This document shows positions 29,702-40,151 of a stretch of DNA of 64,000 nt, piece after piece. The translations under genes and the position numbers were made by a program. The first letter of the stretch is position 1. Every line of letters begins with the position of its first letter. Source of the DNA: Angomonas ambiguus (taxonomy: Eukaryota > Euglenozoa > Kinetoplastea > Trypanosomatida > Trypanosomatidae); NCBI GenBank assembly GCA_019695575.1, contig JADNSB010000003.1:248001-312000 (forward strand). Reading direction: 5' to 3'. The notes under the pieces are model-generated. The model did not search any database and was not told the origin of the DNA. It worked only from the letters and a program-made list of their open reading frames with translations.

Positions 29702-30409
29702 TTAGTTCGGTGTGGTCTGAATGAGTGCGGTTATACTGTATTCATAGGATGCAGGATCCAACTTCATCTTCTCCTGTATGGCGTCCGCCGCGCATTGAAT
29801 AAAGTCCTCATTATCCTTGCAGGGCGGTCCGTGAAGCATAATATCCGCCTGTCGACCATCCAGCTCAATGCAGCGGTCACCAACCTGAACAAAGCAAACG
29901 AAATGGAGGTTGACTTTCGCGCCTTCCCCCAGTTGTGCTGTAGTCCCTTCGGCCGATATCGCATCGTGAGCTTTTGTAATCTCTTCCGCTTCTTGTAGGC
30001 GCTTTCCGATTTCTTTAGGGTCTTCAGAACCTTTAATTTTATCACAAAAACGGCTGAGTAGGCTTTCCTTAGGAACCGTACCAAGCAACTCCTTGTTATT
30101 TAACAGTGCGTGAAGAAACGCCACCGTCCCACACTCATTCATCACGAACTGCTTGGTGTAAAACACCTGATGTTCCTTCCGAAAAGCCTTTACTTCCTCC
30201 TCCTGATGCTTCACCAGGTCGGCGGCTTGAGTTTCCGTTTTAGCACTGACGGGGAACACAAAGAGAAAGGCTTTCACGGGGCGGGGTACCATTGCAATGA
30301 GGTCCGGTGAAACTCCAAAGACATCTGTAAACTCCAACTGGCAGTCCTTGAGTCCCAAAGTACGCAAGTATTGGTTTAACACGTCAGGGTTATTCTCAAT
30401 AGGCTGCAT
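29702..30409 (-). CDS. Ubiquitin C-terminal hydrolase, UCH-L3 type
   Basis: 235 residues from the ATG at 30407-30409 (a GTG three codons upstream was rejected). A peptidase C12 thiol protease that removes small adducts from the ubiquitin C-terminus. The catalytic set is visible: oxyanion Gln in KQFVM (Q87), nucleophile in NECGT (C93), His in NLHF (H169) and Asp in ELDGR (D184). Length matches UCH-L1/L3 (about 223-230), with no C-terminal ULD extension of UCH37. Expected to be active and cytosolic. Confidence 0.92.
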   Translation of the reverse strand: MQPIENNPDVLNQYLRTLGLKDCQLEFTDVFGVSPDLIAMVPRPVKAFLFVFPVSAKTETQAADLVKHQEEEVKAFRKEHQVFYTKQFVMNECGTVAFLHALLNNKELLGTVPKESLLSRFCDKIKGSEDPKEIGKRLQEAEEITKAHDAISAEGTTAQLGEGAKVNLHFVCFVQVGDRCIELDGRQADIMLHGPPCKDNEDFIQCAADAIQEKMKLDPASYEYSITALIQTTPN

Positions 30410-30742
30410 TGTCTCCACGGAAGACTGTTATTGTTTTTGTTTTAAAAAGTTAAACCTGTAACGAAAAGGAGAGAAAAAAAAATTATATTTACAACACATC
30501 CAGTTTATAGTGATTAAAAGTAACAACATTTTTATACAAAAAAAAATCGACTTTATACTTATATAAAGAAAGAAATTACATACATTTCTATCTAAAGGTG
30601 ATTCTTGCGGACGAAGCCAACAATAAAATACATCAAATTAAAAAAAAAAATATTTATATATTTATATATTTATATATAAATAAACACTAGACCGTTAAGA
30701 CTTCAGTGAAAAAAAAAAAAAAGTGTCACACGTTCATTACCC
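30410..30742. other. Gene-free spacer
   Basis: 333 bases upstream of IFT144's 3' end and of UCH's start. A-runs and a TATTTATA-type AT repeat at about 30650-30682. No gene or convincing RNA structure seen. Confidence 0.65.
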
Positions 30743-33700
30743 TTACAAAAGTTCTTTGATTTCATCCCCGCTCTTTCGTTGTATTTTGTTAATGTCCAAC
30801 TTCGCCTCACACATGGGGCACTTACTCTCCTCCCGTAGGCGGAAGGTCAGGGCAGAATAAAGCGCCGGGAACTCGCAACAGGGGGTGGTGGTGAAGTCAG
30901 TCTTTACCAGGTGCTTTCCTGTCACAATACAGAAGGGCAGCGCGTTCTTGCAAGCCCCACAGTCTAACTCGGTGTCTGCCACCGGCTGCTCACAAATAGG
31001 GCAGGGCGACATGTTTTCTAGAGGGTCTCTCACATCTTCCTTTCCACGCTTCCGGACCACACCCTCGATCTTCTTTCTATTCTTTTCGTTCAGCTCAGTG
31101 CGGTACTTTTCATTCTGTATCAGCACACAGGCGAACTCAAAGGCAGACTTTTTGAAGTCGTACTTTAGACACTGTAGTACCGTTGTGGTGAGAATGGTGG
31201 GGATGTGCTTGGGGAATTTTTGGATATTGTGGGCCGCACGCAGCAGCATACGACAGGCTGTGTTGCCGTCCTTTTGTATTTTGATCAAATCTTTAACAAT
31301 GATGTAGGAATGGAGTAACATGAGAGTGCGTCGCAAGTCGTTCGGGATGCGCAACTTTTTCTCTCGGAGAAGTCGACACGCATCCACTAACGTCTTGTGT
31401 GCACTGAGGTAGTTCCCAATCTCCTGTTCCTTGTTGGCAATAATAACTGATGTTTTTGCCGCCTTTTCAAAACTACCGAGTGCCATGTAAAGTTTAAAGA
31501 TATAAGAAGGTTCTTTGGGTTCCCCATCGCTTTCACCCATCAGATAGTCAATCAGCTTGGACGTCAAGGCATCACTACGGGCGAGACCCACCACTTCCAC
31601 TGCCTTTTCAATATCCTCCGGCTGTCCGGCCTCTAAGTAACGATCCAGGGCGGTGGGAAAGTCCCCGCCAATGTGGTAATACAGACCCGCTTGACCGGGC
31701 TTCTTTTGTTCGTCGTAGTAGTGGGCAATCTCAATAAAATCCTTCTGCATGGCCAGTGGCGCTACCCCGTCGTTGAGTGGTGTTTGACTAAGAAGGGCAC
31801 TTTCGTAGTTGAAGACGCAGTCGTACTGTTTGGCCAACTCAAAGGCGTCTTTCGTGGACTTTGACACCACCAAAAACTCCACCGCCGTCGCGTACTCTCC
31901 CTTCTGTTTACACGTCTTGGCGACCAGTGCCGCGGCGTTGGCCGATCTTGTCTGTCGGACAATCACGTAGGCCCCGTGGAGATCGTTCAGCTTGTCCACC
32001 TTGAGCCGTACTACGTTATCCCAGTCCTCCGCCAGGGTAAAAGCGTCCTCGGCCTCCTTAAAAGACCCTTCCTTTTCTTTGGCGAGGGCGTACTTGACGA
32101 TGATGTTACGAGATTCTATTTGCGGGATCAAACGACTCGCTGCCTTCAAATTGTGGCTCTTCTCAATGTGTAGTGCGGCGGCCTTCTCCAGGTCACCCGC
32201 CTTCTCAAACAGCTGAGCCGCCTCTTCAAAGTGGTTGGCCGCTTCACACAGCGCCGCACATTCGGCAATAAAGTCGTTGTTCTCCGACTTCATGGCAATC
32301 TCCACCCCGCCATTGATGTCACCCGTTCTAATACTATTCCGTGCGATGCCCTCCTGACACTCCAAGTTGTGCTGGCGTACTTCTTGTTGAAGGGCGGACA
32401 GTTCCGTACTCGCGTGCCCCAGTGGAAGGGTCCGTTTACCGTTCTTGTACATTTCCAATGCCTTGGCGTAGTCCCCGCGGTACTCCAAATGTTTGGCGTA
32501 CTGCTTGGAGAGAACAGGGAGCTGATCGGGGGCCAAGTCCTTTGCGAGTTGCAAGGCGGGTTCGAACTGCATAAAATCACGGCGCATCTCCAGGGCACAT
32601 AAGGGTTGAGAGGACTTTAAAAAGTAGTTTTGCGCTTCCTTGTAGTACCCCATCACCATGGAGACGTGACCTATAAGGAGATTCTTCTCATGAATGTGTC
32701 GAATCTTTTCTAGAAAGAGAACTAAACTAGGTTGTGCCAGTTGACGGTAGACGCGGATAGCGAGGTCAATGTCCAGCATATGGAGGGCTTTAATTGCCAA
32801 GTCTTCCGCCTCTTGTGGGGACGAAATGTTTTGAGAGGCCGCCCTTAACTGATTTAACGAAAAGTTATTATAAAAGGCATCCGAGTCGGGCATCTTGGAC
32901 TGGATGTTGCGGTGGGAGAGGAGTGAAACAGTCTCCAACGATCCCGATGGGGTTTGGCAGAAGACCGTACCTAGAAGACACGAAACGGGGTGGTAGTCGG
33001 GTGGAAGAGGGGTGGTAAGATTGTCATTAGAGTCGCGGATGAGGATGGATTCACACGTCGACCCGAGACGACTGTACGGCACACACACAAAGGTGATAAA
33101 CTCCCGCTTATTATACGTGACAAAGATGGTCGGATCGCCTTGATCCCACAGCACCTCGGAGTGGTCCTTCTCGTACCCCTCCGTGACACTACCAACATCG
33201 GAAATAGGGTTGTACAGAAACAGAGCGTTATCAATGTCGATGTAGGCGAGTCGCGTACAGGTAGGGTTTGGAAACGCCTTTTTGATCCCACTACGTGGGT
33301 TCTGGGCTACTATTTGCATATTATGAAGGGAAACCACCCCCACTTCGCTTTGAGCGGCGTAGATGAGAAGCGGCTCCGACATGCCAATCGCCACCATCAG
33401 TCCAGCGTTGCGTCCCTGAGGGAGGGTGAGGGTACCCCCCTCCCCGCCTTCCCGGATGGGGTGCACCTCCACCCGACCGCCGAACATGGCGGCGGCGAAC
33501 CGCGAGGACAACTTCACGTCCTCCACAGTGGTGGAATAGTCCACCTTGCGGATAAAACGAGAAAAGGACTGCTGGGGGGCTTCCGCATCGGGAACAATTT
33601 GCATCTCTACCGCTGGTGGCATCGTATTGGGAATAAAGTACTCATAATAGTACACAGAGCGCCCCACTATCACCGCCAGCGCCCCCATACCAGCCGCGAG

Positions 33701-34870
33701 TTTCTCTGGTTCCACGTCAATTTTAATATTACACAACACCCTCCCCTCTCGGACATTCTTGACCCCCACCAACTCCTCTGAAATGAGGTAGAACAAGAGA
33801 CTACCGCAAACGGCCGTGACGGTTTGAACCACCATCGAGTACACCTCTAACTTACCGCTGTCACAGGCAACCGCCAGCTTCTGGCCATCCGGGCTCCACG
33901 CCAGCTGAGACACCGAGGGGTCGGACAGGGGGATGGCATTCTCTTTGGCCTCTTTAATGGTGTTGTCGACCTTGTTGAACATTTTGATTTCCTTATCCGC
34001 TTTGACAGCACCAAGACCACTGCCTTTCCCAAAGGCCATCACCTTCACCGGTTCGGAGCTGACGTTATCGCAGGTGTGCATCGTAAACTCGTTTCCGGTG
34101 AGCAGGGCGAGGCCCAACTTCCCACTGGAAAACCCAATCATAAAGCCCACTTCGGAGGCCCGCACCATGTTCACAATACTCCCAAAGGAACTTTCAAACT
34201 GCGAGCTAAACACCTCTTTTGTTTTGAGGTTGACCACTTGTAGGCCGTTTCCCAGATTCACCACGGCGGCACGGAGACTGCTAGCGTGCGCGGAGGCCTT
34301 ATTATCCAGTAAACAAATGGAAATAGGGGTACCATTTAACTTTTCGGAAAGACCTACCTTTCCTTCGCAGCTCACAGAAATCAACTGCCGGTCTTTGCTC
34401 ACCGCGAGAAGATAAGGCGATATCCCTTTGCTCCAGGTGAAATCCACAATAGCGTCCTCCATACCAGTAGGAACAGGGATTTTGCGTTGCGTCGTCCGGT
34501 CCCAGATCAACAGGTTTCCCTTGCTGTTTCCCACCGCGAGAAACATCCCATCCTGGGCCCATTTGAGGTGGGTAATATCGGTAAGCCCGGTATCCACAAA
34601 CTCCACCTTCTTGGTCCGGTAGTTATACAACCCGATAGAAGGGGAGTTGGAGGTGATGATGGCCAATGTGTCGGTTACTTTGTCCCACGACATTTTTATC
34701 ACATTGGACAGCGAGAACTGGTAGTCGGTTTTACCTTGTTTTGTATAGACATTCACCTTTCCCAGGTTCCCTGCTACCGCTAAAAGATTTCCAGAAGGAT
34801 GCCACGCTAACTGGTAGTGTCCCTTGCCCATGTCCTTGGTGCCAACTTCAAACACCTTGGTAACGCCCAT
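30743..34870 (-). CDS. IFT144: Intraflagellar transport protein IFT144 (WDR19)
   Basis: 1375 residues, close to human WDR19 (1342). IFT144 is a core subunit of the IFT-A complex, which with dynein-2 drives retrograde transport and membrane-protein entry into cilia. The N-terminal half is two WD40 propellers (for example YQLAWHPSGNLLAVAGNLGK and LKWAQDGMFLAVGNSKGNLLIWD followed by RKIPV, as in WDR19), the middle is a TPR-like solenoid (CAALCEAANHFEEAAQLFEKAGDLEKA) and the C-terminus has two cysteine clusters (CPICEQPVADTELDCGACKN and a later C/CPMC pair) for zinc. Domain order and motifs match the family throughout. Confidence 0.95.
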   Translation of the reverse strand: MGVTKVFEVGTKDMGKGHYQLAWHPSGNLLAVAGNLGKVNVYTKQGKTDYQFSLSNVIKMSWDKVTDTLAIITSNSPSIGLYNYRTKKVEFVDTGLTDITHLKWAQDGMFLAVGNSKGNLLIWDRTTQRKIPVPTGMEDAIVDFTWSKGISPYLLAVSKDRQLISVSCEGKVGLSEKLNGTPISICLLDNKASAHASSLRAAVVNLGNGLQVVNLKTKEVFSSQFESSFGSIVNMVRASEVGFMIGFSSGKLGLALLTGNEFTMHTCDNVSSEPVKVMAFGKGSGLGAVKADKEIKMFNKVDNTIKEAKENAIPLSDPSVSQLAWSPDGQKLAVACDSGKLEVYSMVVQTVTAVCGSLLFYLISEELVGVKNVREGRVLCNIKIDVEPEKLAAGMGALAVIVGRSVYYYEYFIPNTMPPAVEMQIVPDAEAPQQSFSRFIRKVDYSTTVEDVKLSSRFAAAMFGGRVEVHPIREGGEGGTLTLPQGRNAGLMVAIGMSEPLLIYAAQSEVGVVSLHNMQIVAQNPRSGIKKAFPNPTCTRLAYIDIDNALFLYNPISDVGSVTEGYEKDHSEVLWDQGDPTIFVTYNKREFITFVCVPYSRLGSTCESILIRDSNDNLTTPLPPDYHPVSCLLGTVFCQTPSGSLETVSLLSHRNIQSKMPDSDAFYNNFSLNQLRAASQNISSPQEAEDLAIKALHMLDIDLAIRVYRQLAQPSLVLFLEKIRHIHEKNLLIGHVSMVMGYYKEAQNYFLKSSQPLCALEMRRDFMQFEPALQLAKDLAPDQLPVLSKQYAKHLEYRGDYAKALEMYKNGKRTLPLGHASTELSALQQEVRQHNLECQEGIARNSIRTGDINGGVEIAMKSENNDFIAECAALCEAANHFEEAAQLFEKAGDLEKAAALHIEKSHNLKAASRLIPQIESRNIIVKYALAKEKEGSFKEAEDAFTLAEDWDNVVRLKVDKLNDLHGAYVIVRQTRSANAAALVAKTCKQKGEYATAVEFLVVSKSTKDAFELAKQYDCVFNYESALLSQTPLNDGVAPLAMQKDFIEIAHYYDEQKKPGQAGLYYHIGGDFPTALDRYLEAGQPEDIEKAVEVVGLARSDALTSKLIDYLMGESDGEPKEPSYIFKLYMALGSFEKAAKTSVIIANKEQEIGNYLSAHKTLVDACRLLREKKLRIPNDLRRTLMLLHSYIIVKDLIKIQKDGNTACRMLLRAAHNIQKFPKHIPTILTTTVLQCLKYDFKKSAFEFACVLIQNEKYRTELNEKNRKKIEGVVRKRGKEDVRDPLENMSPCPICEQPVADTELDCGACKNALPFCIVTGKHLVKTDFTTTPCCEFPALYSALTFRLREESKCPMCEAKLDINKIQRKSGDEIKELL

Positions 34871-35431
34871 TTTCTAGTTGGTGGATGCTGTAGTGGTGGT
34901 GGTGGTGGTTAGTTTCCCTATATGAAAAAAGGTTTATATTAGTAATTACTACTATCTGTGGTAGAAGGGTAATACAAAAAAAAAAATTTAAAGGTATAGA
35001 GAGAGTAGTAGAGAAGGTAAAGTGGTAACCTAATACAGTAATAAAAAAAAAGAAACAGTTTCCCAAGAAACACAACGACAAGGCGCAAAAAAGGAAAAAT
35101 AAAGAATTAATATTCTGACTTAAATATAACGAACAAACGCAAAAAAAAAAAAAGGACCATGTAGAGGGGTTCCATAGAAAGATAACCTCAAACGACTTCC
35201 TTTCCCTCCCTCTACATCTTTAGTTACACGTAGTTTGATAATAATAATAATATCGTAAAAAGAGTGGCTCCCGAGATAACAATAATAATAGTAATGGTTA
35301 ACTCAGTAATAATACGCGTTCGTGATCTGCCGGGCGACAAAATTAGCTTCCCAGAAGAAAAAATCGACGAACGGCAAAGGGGTAAATACAAACTAAAGAA
35401 AAACAAAACATTACAATGACAAAAATTACGA
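34871..35431. other. Gene-free spacer
   Basis: 561 bases between the carrier and IFT144, the second longest gap in the window. (TGG)n-like sequence at 34893-34909 (CCA repeats on the coding strand), several A-runs and an AAT run near 35240. Pyrimidine-rich on the coding strand next to the IFT144 start. No gene or structured RNA recognised. Confidence 0.6.
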
Positions 35432-36334
35432 TTAATGTGCAGAGATGGGCGCTGGTTCAATGTAGGTGTGCCACAGTGAGTTGACTTGTTCATAAACGGC
35501 GATGAGCACTGCGTTCCCTGGAAAAGCACGGAGCGCGGTAACGGAGTAACCCCTAAACAATCCTCGAACGCCTTCTGTTTTGTACAACCGCGCAAACGCC
35601 TGTCTAAAGTTTAGTTTTAAGTAGTCCGCCTTCATGGTTTGTTGTTTGGTCTTGACGGCGTCAATGGGGTAGGTGGAGGTCCAGAAGGCTACCCCCGCAC
35701 ACCCGCCGCCGAGGAGGTGGGCGAGCGGGGAGACCTCATGAAAGGACTGTCCCTCCCCTACGAACTGCCGTATCACCCACTGAAACGCTAAAAAGTAAAA
35801 GCTACACCCTATTGCCTCACGTAACGTCATGGCCACATGACCACGGAAGAGACCTTTGATGCCTCTTTTTTTATAAGTGGTTTTGAAGCAATGCACCGAG
35901 TTGTGATAGATGCGGTCTTCTAGTGGCAGAGTATTTTGTATCTGCATTTTACACTTGATCAACTCCGTAGGTGTGAGAACAAAAGAGACGACGATACCCG
36001 CCACCGCCCCTGCGACGGCGACGGCCAAGTAGGGCTCCGTATCCGGAAGTAACGTGAATCCATAGTATACACTCTGGAACAGATCACTAGACCACCGGTA
36101 CACCGCAAAGAGTACCGCATCCTCTAGCGCGGCGCCCAACACTGGGGCCGGCAGACCTCTAAAGAAACCGTTAATGATTCCTTCCTCTCTGACGATGGTG
36201 GTGACACACTTGACAAGAGAGGTTTTGGTACCGCTGTCCTGCAGGCGCACCTTCACCGTGTCCATCGGATACTCAATTACAGCGGCCGCGGCGCCTCCTA
36301 AAGAACCGGCGAGGACTTCACGAAGATCGTCCAT
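35432..36334 (-). CDS. Mitochondrial carrier, ornithine/carnitine-carrier type
   Basis: 300 residues, the standard length of SLC25 inner-membrane carriers. Three repeats with six helices carry the Px[D/E]xx[K/R] signatures: PMDTVKVRLQ (repeat 1), PTELIKCKMQ (repeat 2) and PIDAVKTKQQ (repeat 3). The PTELIKC motif and RAFPGNAVLIAVYE near the end are those of ornithine carriers (yeast Ort1, human SLC25A15) and their carnitine-carrier relatives. The substrate is probably a basic amino acid or carnitine; which one cannot be told by eye. Confidence 0.85.
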   Translation of the reverse strand: MDDLREVLAGSLGGAAAAVIEYPMDTVKVRLQDSGTKTSLVKCVTTIVREEGIINGFFRGLPAPVLGAALEDAVLFAVYRWSSDLFQSVYYGFTLLPDTEPYLAVAVAGAVAGIVVSFVLTPTELIKCKMQIQNTLPLEDRIYHNSVHCFKTTYKKRGIKGLFRGHVAMTLREAIGCSFYFLAFQWVIRQFVGEGQSFHEVSPLAHLLGGGCAGVAFWTSTYPIDAVKTKQQTMKADYLKLNFRQAFARLYKTEGVRGLFRGYSVTALRAFPGNAVLIAVYEQVNSLWHTYIEPAPISAH

Positions 36335-36501
36335 ACTGCCTGCTTGATTTGTAATAATGATAATAAAGGGGAGAGGAAAAAAAAAAAGAGTAAAAGATCA
36401 AGTAAATATAAGATTCACTAAAGAAACGGCTCACGAAAGCAATAGTTCAAAAATACAGAATAAAAAACAAAGGAAAGGAGTATTTATATAATTCACACTC
36501 G

Positions 36502-38484
36502 TCAGACGACCGTTTGGTTCGTAGTGCTACGCGCGTATTGGTTTTTATTAATATCCGAGTACATTTGGTTCAACGTTTGTCCACGGTCGGTCTTCAATAC
36601 CCGTTCGTGCGCCATTGGAGGGGCCGTTCTCATACGGTGTTGTAGTTTCTTCGTATCTCGCTTAAATCCAGCCGTGAAAAGGGACTCTGCGACGGACACG
36701 GGGGGAGCAAAAGTGAAGGTGACCGCCTCGTCATCGGAGAAGGCGTCCTCGTCGGAGGTGGCGTCGTCTTCGCTGTCAATGTCGCTCTCACAGAACAAAA
36801 ACCCGGGGTAGTCGCTGTAGAGGCTAATACGGGGGTCCGCGGGGCGAGGCGGAGGGTTATGCGGCGGCAGTGTCCCCTCGCAAAAGCGGGAACACATGTC
36901 AATAATATCCCCCATTTCAATCCACGCAATGGGCAGACGGTGTACGTTGGTGCCCAAGACTTGAAACAGGTTCGCAATCGCCCCATCGCCAGCGGTAACA
37001 ACGGCGTCACTCATCTCCTCTACCCCTTTTTTGTTTAACCACCGTTCTCTAATGAGTCTCAACGCCTTTAATACCGGGGCGAATGTTTTGGTGGAGGAGA
37101 GGCGATAGCGTTTGATCTGACTACACTCCTCCAGGGCCTCCGCCAGGCAGTCCAGTTCAAAGTCATCACAGGGTGCCTTCTTTTCAATCTTTTGAATAAT
37201 GATTTTGGAAATGTAGGCCAAGTAGGTGATGGGACTCCGGTCGTAGTACCCTTGAAGCCCAAGACCCATCTGCGCCGCCACACACTCTCGACAGTGGTGG
37301 TGTCGCGCTAGATTGCGTCCTTTGACGTTCTTGGAGCACGACGGACACGGCATGCTGATCCAAGTAGTGTCCTCTGTCGTTCTATGTGTGTCTACCAATC
37401 GCACAATCCACGTATCGTTTTCTAACGTCAGCTTAAATGTGGGAGAGTGAATCTGAATAAACTCTCGTACATCTCCAAATTCCGCGACGGCCTCTCGGTT
37501 GGCGAGAGTACGGACGCGGTTGTCAATCACATTGAGCTCCAATGCGCCCCCACATTCCAACAGTGCATTTTTAATAAAGCGCACCCCAAGAGGGTAATTG
37601 CCTCTCTTTACACCGTATTCATCACGGGGAAACTCTGCTGGCATTACAATATCGGAGAAATCGTCCCGCTTCGTACTTTCTGTCCCTTTCTCCTCCCCTT
37701 TCCGTATCATCGTCAAGAGCTGTTCCTCCTGCCTACGGTCCTGTTCCTCCCTATTCCGCTCCATAATCTCACGAAACCTCTTGCGCCGCGTATCCTGGTA
37801 CTCTTGAGTGAAGTTGGAAGGAAGCGCCTTCATGTAGCCGTGTGGGGCGTCGGCGTCTGCTACCAACTCTGGTACCGCAATCTCCGTCGGCATCGCGGGG
37901 GCGTAGCTACTAGCAGTCGCCATAGCAATCTGACTATCGATGGTCTTGACCTGCAGGTGGTGCTTGTGCCGCTCCGCCCGTTGGACCGTGACGCCTTTTG
38001 TGACAAAAGACCCCGCCGTACGGAGCATTCTACTCTGTAGAGCCACCGCACGGCTCTGGTCCGTGGAAGGTACTGCGCCACTCTTCCCTCCAGCGTCACT
38101 CCGGGATTCACTATTGATTTTCGTTAGTACCAGCGACACCAACGGCTTACCGTAGAGAACGGCAAACGAAAGGTTTAGTAAACTCACAAAGTCGGTCCAT
38201 GCTTCGGAGTTGACGGGTGGATGGCAACGGGTCAGCAGAGGCACTAGGCGGGGGCGTAACTCTTCCACAAACAGTTGGTGCTGCTTAGAGAGACGGTCTA
38301 CAAAGAGCCATAATTTAAACCGCTGTGCAGGGCTAGCCACATTCAAAGCGTTTTCCACCGTGTCCACAATTTCCTTCACGTTCATCAAATGGGACTCACA
38401 CTCGATGGCCAGCGCCGAAAGCTGGTCCGGGGTGCTGTCCTCTGACACCTCCATAATGGCATCACATGTCGACGAGAGGGACAT
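36502..38484 (-). CDS. CID-like domain protein with winged-helix-like and zinc-binding regions
   Basis: 660 residues. Residues about 15-115 form a helical repeat similar to a Pol II CTD-interaction domain: LMNVKEIVDTVENALN, QRFKLWLFVDRLSKQH, then LLNLSFAVLYGK. The middle (about 300-365, GVRFIKNALLECGGALELNV ... FKLTLENDTWIVRLV) resembles a small winged helix of LOTUS type. It is followed by a C-x2-C ... H-x-H-C-x2-C zinc motif (MPCPSCSKNVKGRNLARHHH). The C-terminus is acidic then basic. Pcf11- or Rtt103-like 3'-end factors carry a CID, but the rest differs. A role in transcription or 3'-end processing is inferred. Confidence 0.5.
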   Translation of the reverse strand: MSLSSTCDAIMEVSEDSTPDQLSALAIECESHLMNVKEIVDTVENALNVASPAQRFKLWLFVDRLSKQHQLFVEELRPRLVPLLTRCHPPVNSEAWTDFVSLLNLSFAVLYGKPLVSLVLTKINSESRSDAGGKSGAVPSTDQSRAVALQSRMLRTAGSFVTKGVTVQRAERHKHHLQVKTIDSQIAMATASSYAPAMPTEIAVPELVADADAPHGYMKALPSNFTQEYQDTRRKRFREIMERNREEQDRRQEEQLLTMIRKGEEKGTESTKRDDFSDIVMPAEFPRDEYGVKRGNYPLGVRFIKNALLECGGALELNVIDNRVRTLANREAVAEFGDVREFIQIHSPTFKLTLENDTWIVRLVDTHRTTEDTTWISMPCPSCSKNVKGRNLARHHHCRECVAAQMGLGLQGYYDRSPITYLAYISKIIIQKIEKKAPCDDFELDCLAEALEECSQIKRYRLSSTKTFAPVLKALRLIRERWLNKKGVEEMSDAVVTAGDGAIANLFQVLGTNVHRLPIAWIEMGDIIDMCSRFCEGTLPPHNPPPRPADPRISLYSDYPGFLFCESDIDSEDDATSDEDAFSDDEAVTFTFAPPVSVAESLFTAGFKRDTKKLQHRMRTAPPMAHERVLKTDRGQTLNQMYSDINKNQYARSTTNQTVV

Positions 38485-38783
38485 GAATTGAAATATACAA
38501 ATAAGGAAACAATAAAATAAAACTAACTACTCTTTTCACTTCTTTTTATTTTCTTTTATTGATGGTTGTAACGAGAAGAAACAAGAGGGAGAAAAAAAAA
38601 AGGAGAAAAGATCAAGATGAACTAGCCACTGACATTCTACTATCAAAAAAAAAAAAAAAGAATCCATTCTTCGCTGGATTAACAGAGTCTGTTTTAAGGT
38701 GTCAGAGCTAAGAGGTGTAAATAAAAATAAAAAAAAGCAAATAAAATTTGTACTCACGCAACAAACAGAAACACTACTCCGTT

Positions 38784-39926
38784 TTACCGGAAGAAGGGAG
38801 GAGGAGGAGAGGGAGCATCATTCTCCGGAGCTGCCTCCCCTTCGGTCGGCTTTATCTCACTACTCGTAGGGGGTACCTCTGTCTTGACTACACTCGCCTC
38901 TTCTGCCTTTGGTACTGTAGGGGCATTCATAATAGGCGCCGCCACCGCTTCTTCTTGCGCTGCCTCGTCACTCATGTTAATATCGTTCGCTAACGATTCC
39001 GTGGTGATCTCTGGGACGAAAGTGGCTGCCTGGGCCTCATTGTACTCCACCAGCGATTTCCACTTGACAAAGTTGAGGTAGAAGCTTTTGGCGAATCGCA
39101 CCTGTGAGGAAGACGGCATCACCTGTCCCCGCCGCACCTTTACGAGTCGCGAGGCCTCCTCGTAGGTTAACCCAGCGTAAGAAGTAAGATAACACATGAC
39201 CACCATCCAACTCCGTCCTTTACCCGCTTTGCAGTGTACATACACCGTCTGTTTCCGCTCATTGATGACAACGTTCATCTTCTCCACCGCACGTGCTACC
39301 AAATGAAAAGGAATATTCGCTGTGGTGTCCACCATGGGCAAGTGGGCGTATTCAATAGTAGGGTTCACATACTCTCTCCACGCCGCTTCATCGGCGAACT
39401 GAATCATTTCCATTCCATACCCTCTAATCTCATCCATCTCGAGACAAGCACACACCATCCCTATATCCCTCCCCCGCTCCTTAGCCTGCTCTTTGATCAA
39501 GGTCAGGTGATTCCCGCTAGAGCCTACCTGGGTAACCACTGGGAGGGCCCCCAGCATGAGGTAGTCGTAGATAAAGTTCCAGTGAAGGAAGCTAGGGGTA
39601 AAACCGGTCTTTTGACCCAGGTACCCGGGCACCGCGGTCGCTACCAAGGTACCCCAAAAGTAGGCCGCCTTGCCGGCTCGCTTTATCGAGTCCCTGTACC
39701 CACCACCACTGTCCTCGCTCAACTTTTTGTTCCGCATTGCCGCCCCTTCCAACAGCCGTCGCTCGCCCTCCATAATAAAACAGTTATTTCGATGTTTTAA
39801 CTGGGCGTACTCCATTTCCTCCTCAGGGGTTAACTGTTTGGTTTCCTCAAACCGTGTTTGTAATTCGTTAAATCTTCTTTCCTCCTCTCGTGAGAAGGGC
39901 TTCTCTTCTAGAGAGCTTGGGTCCAT
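38784..39926 (-). CDS. PTPMT1-like dual-specificity phosphatase
   Basis: 380 residues from the ATG at 39924-39926. The catalytic loop HCKAGKGRS (231-239) fits HCx5R with Cys232 and Arg238, and MVDTT (Asp200) supplies the general acid. The context YDYLMLGALPVV and the downstream helix TYEEASRLVKVRRGQ match PTPMT1/PGP phosphatase, a mitochondrial enzyme that makes phosphatidylglycerol for cardiolipin synthesis. An N-terminal charged extension (1-110) and a Pro/Glu/Ala-rich disordered tail (about 310-380) are additions. Substrate (lipid or protein) is not settled by the sequence. Confidence 0.75.
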   Translation of the reverse strand: MDPSSLEEKPFSREEERRFNELQTRFEETKQLTPEEEMEYAQLKHRNNCFIMEGERRLLEGAAMRNKKLSEDSGGGYRDSIKRAGKAAYFWGTLVATAVPGYLGQKTGFTPSFLHWNFIYDYLMLGALPVVTQVGSSGNHLTLIKEQAKERGRDIGMVCACLEMDEIRGYGMEMIQFADEAAWREYVNPTIEYAHLPMVDTTANIPFHLVARAVEKMNVVINERKQTVYVHCKAGKGRSWMVVMCYLTSYAGLTYEEASRLVKVRRGQVMPSSSQVRFAKSFYLNFVKWKSLVEYNEAQAATFVPEITTESLANDINMSDEAAQEEAVAAPIMNAPTVPKAEEASVVKTEVPPTSSEIKPTEGEAAPENDAPSPPPPFFR

Positions 39927-40151
39927 AATCACTAAATATATATGTTTACTTTTTTGCTTCTTTCTTGTGCACTGAAAATTGCAGCAAAGCGAAGGAGAAA
40001 GACGAAAGGAAAAAGGAAGTAATATAAATGAACAATTAGTAGGGTTCTTTTAAACACATACTATCATGTTGTTGCTTTTTAAAATTTCTATTGTTTTGTT
40101 CGTTTGACGGTAAAAGTGTTGACAATGAGAGTTTCCCTCTCTACCACACAT

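Noticed and set aside
34871-35431. Spacer beside IFT144 as a strand-switch or hidden gene
   Set aside because: Both flanking genes point the same way and frames in it are shadows or low complexity.
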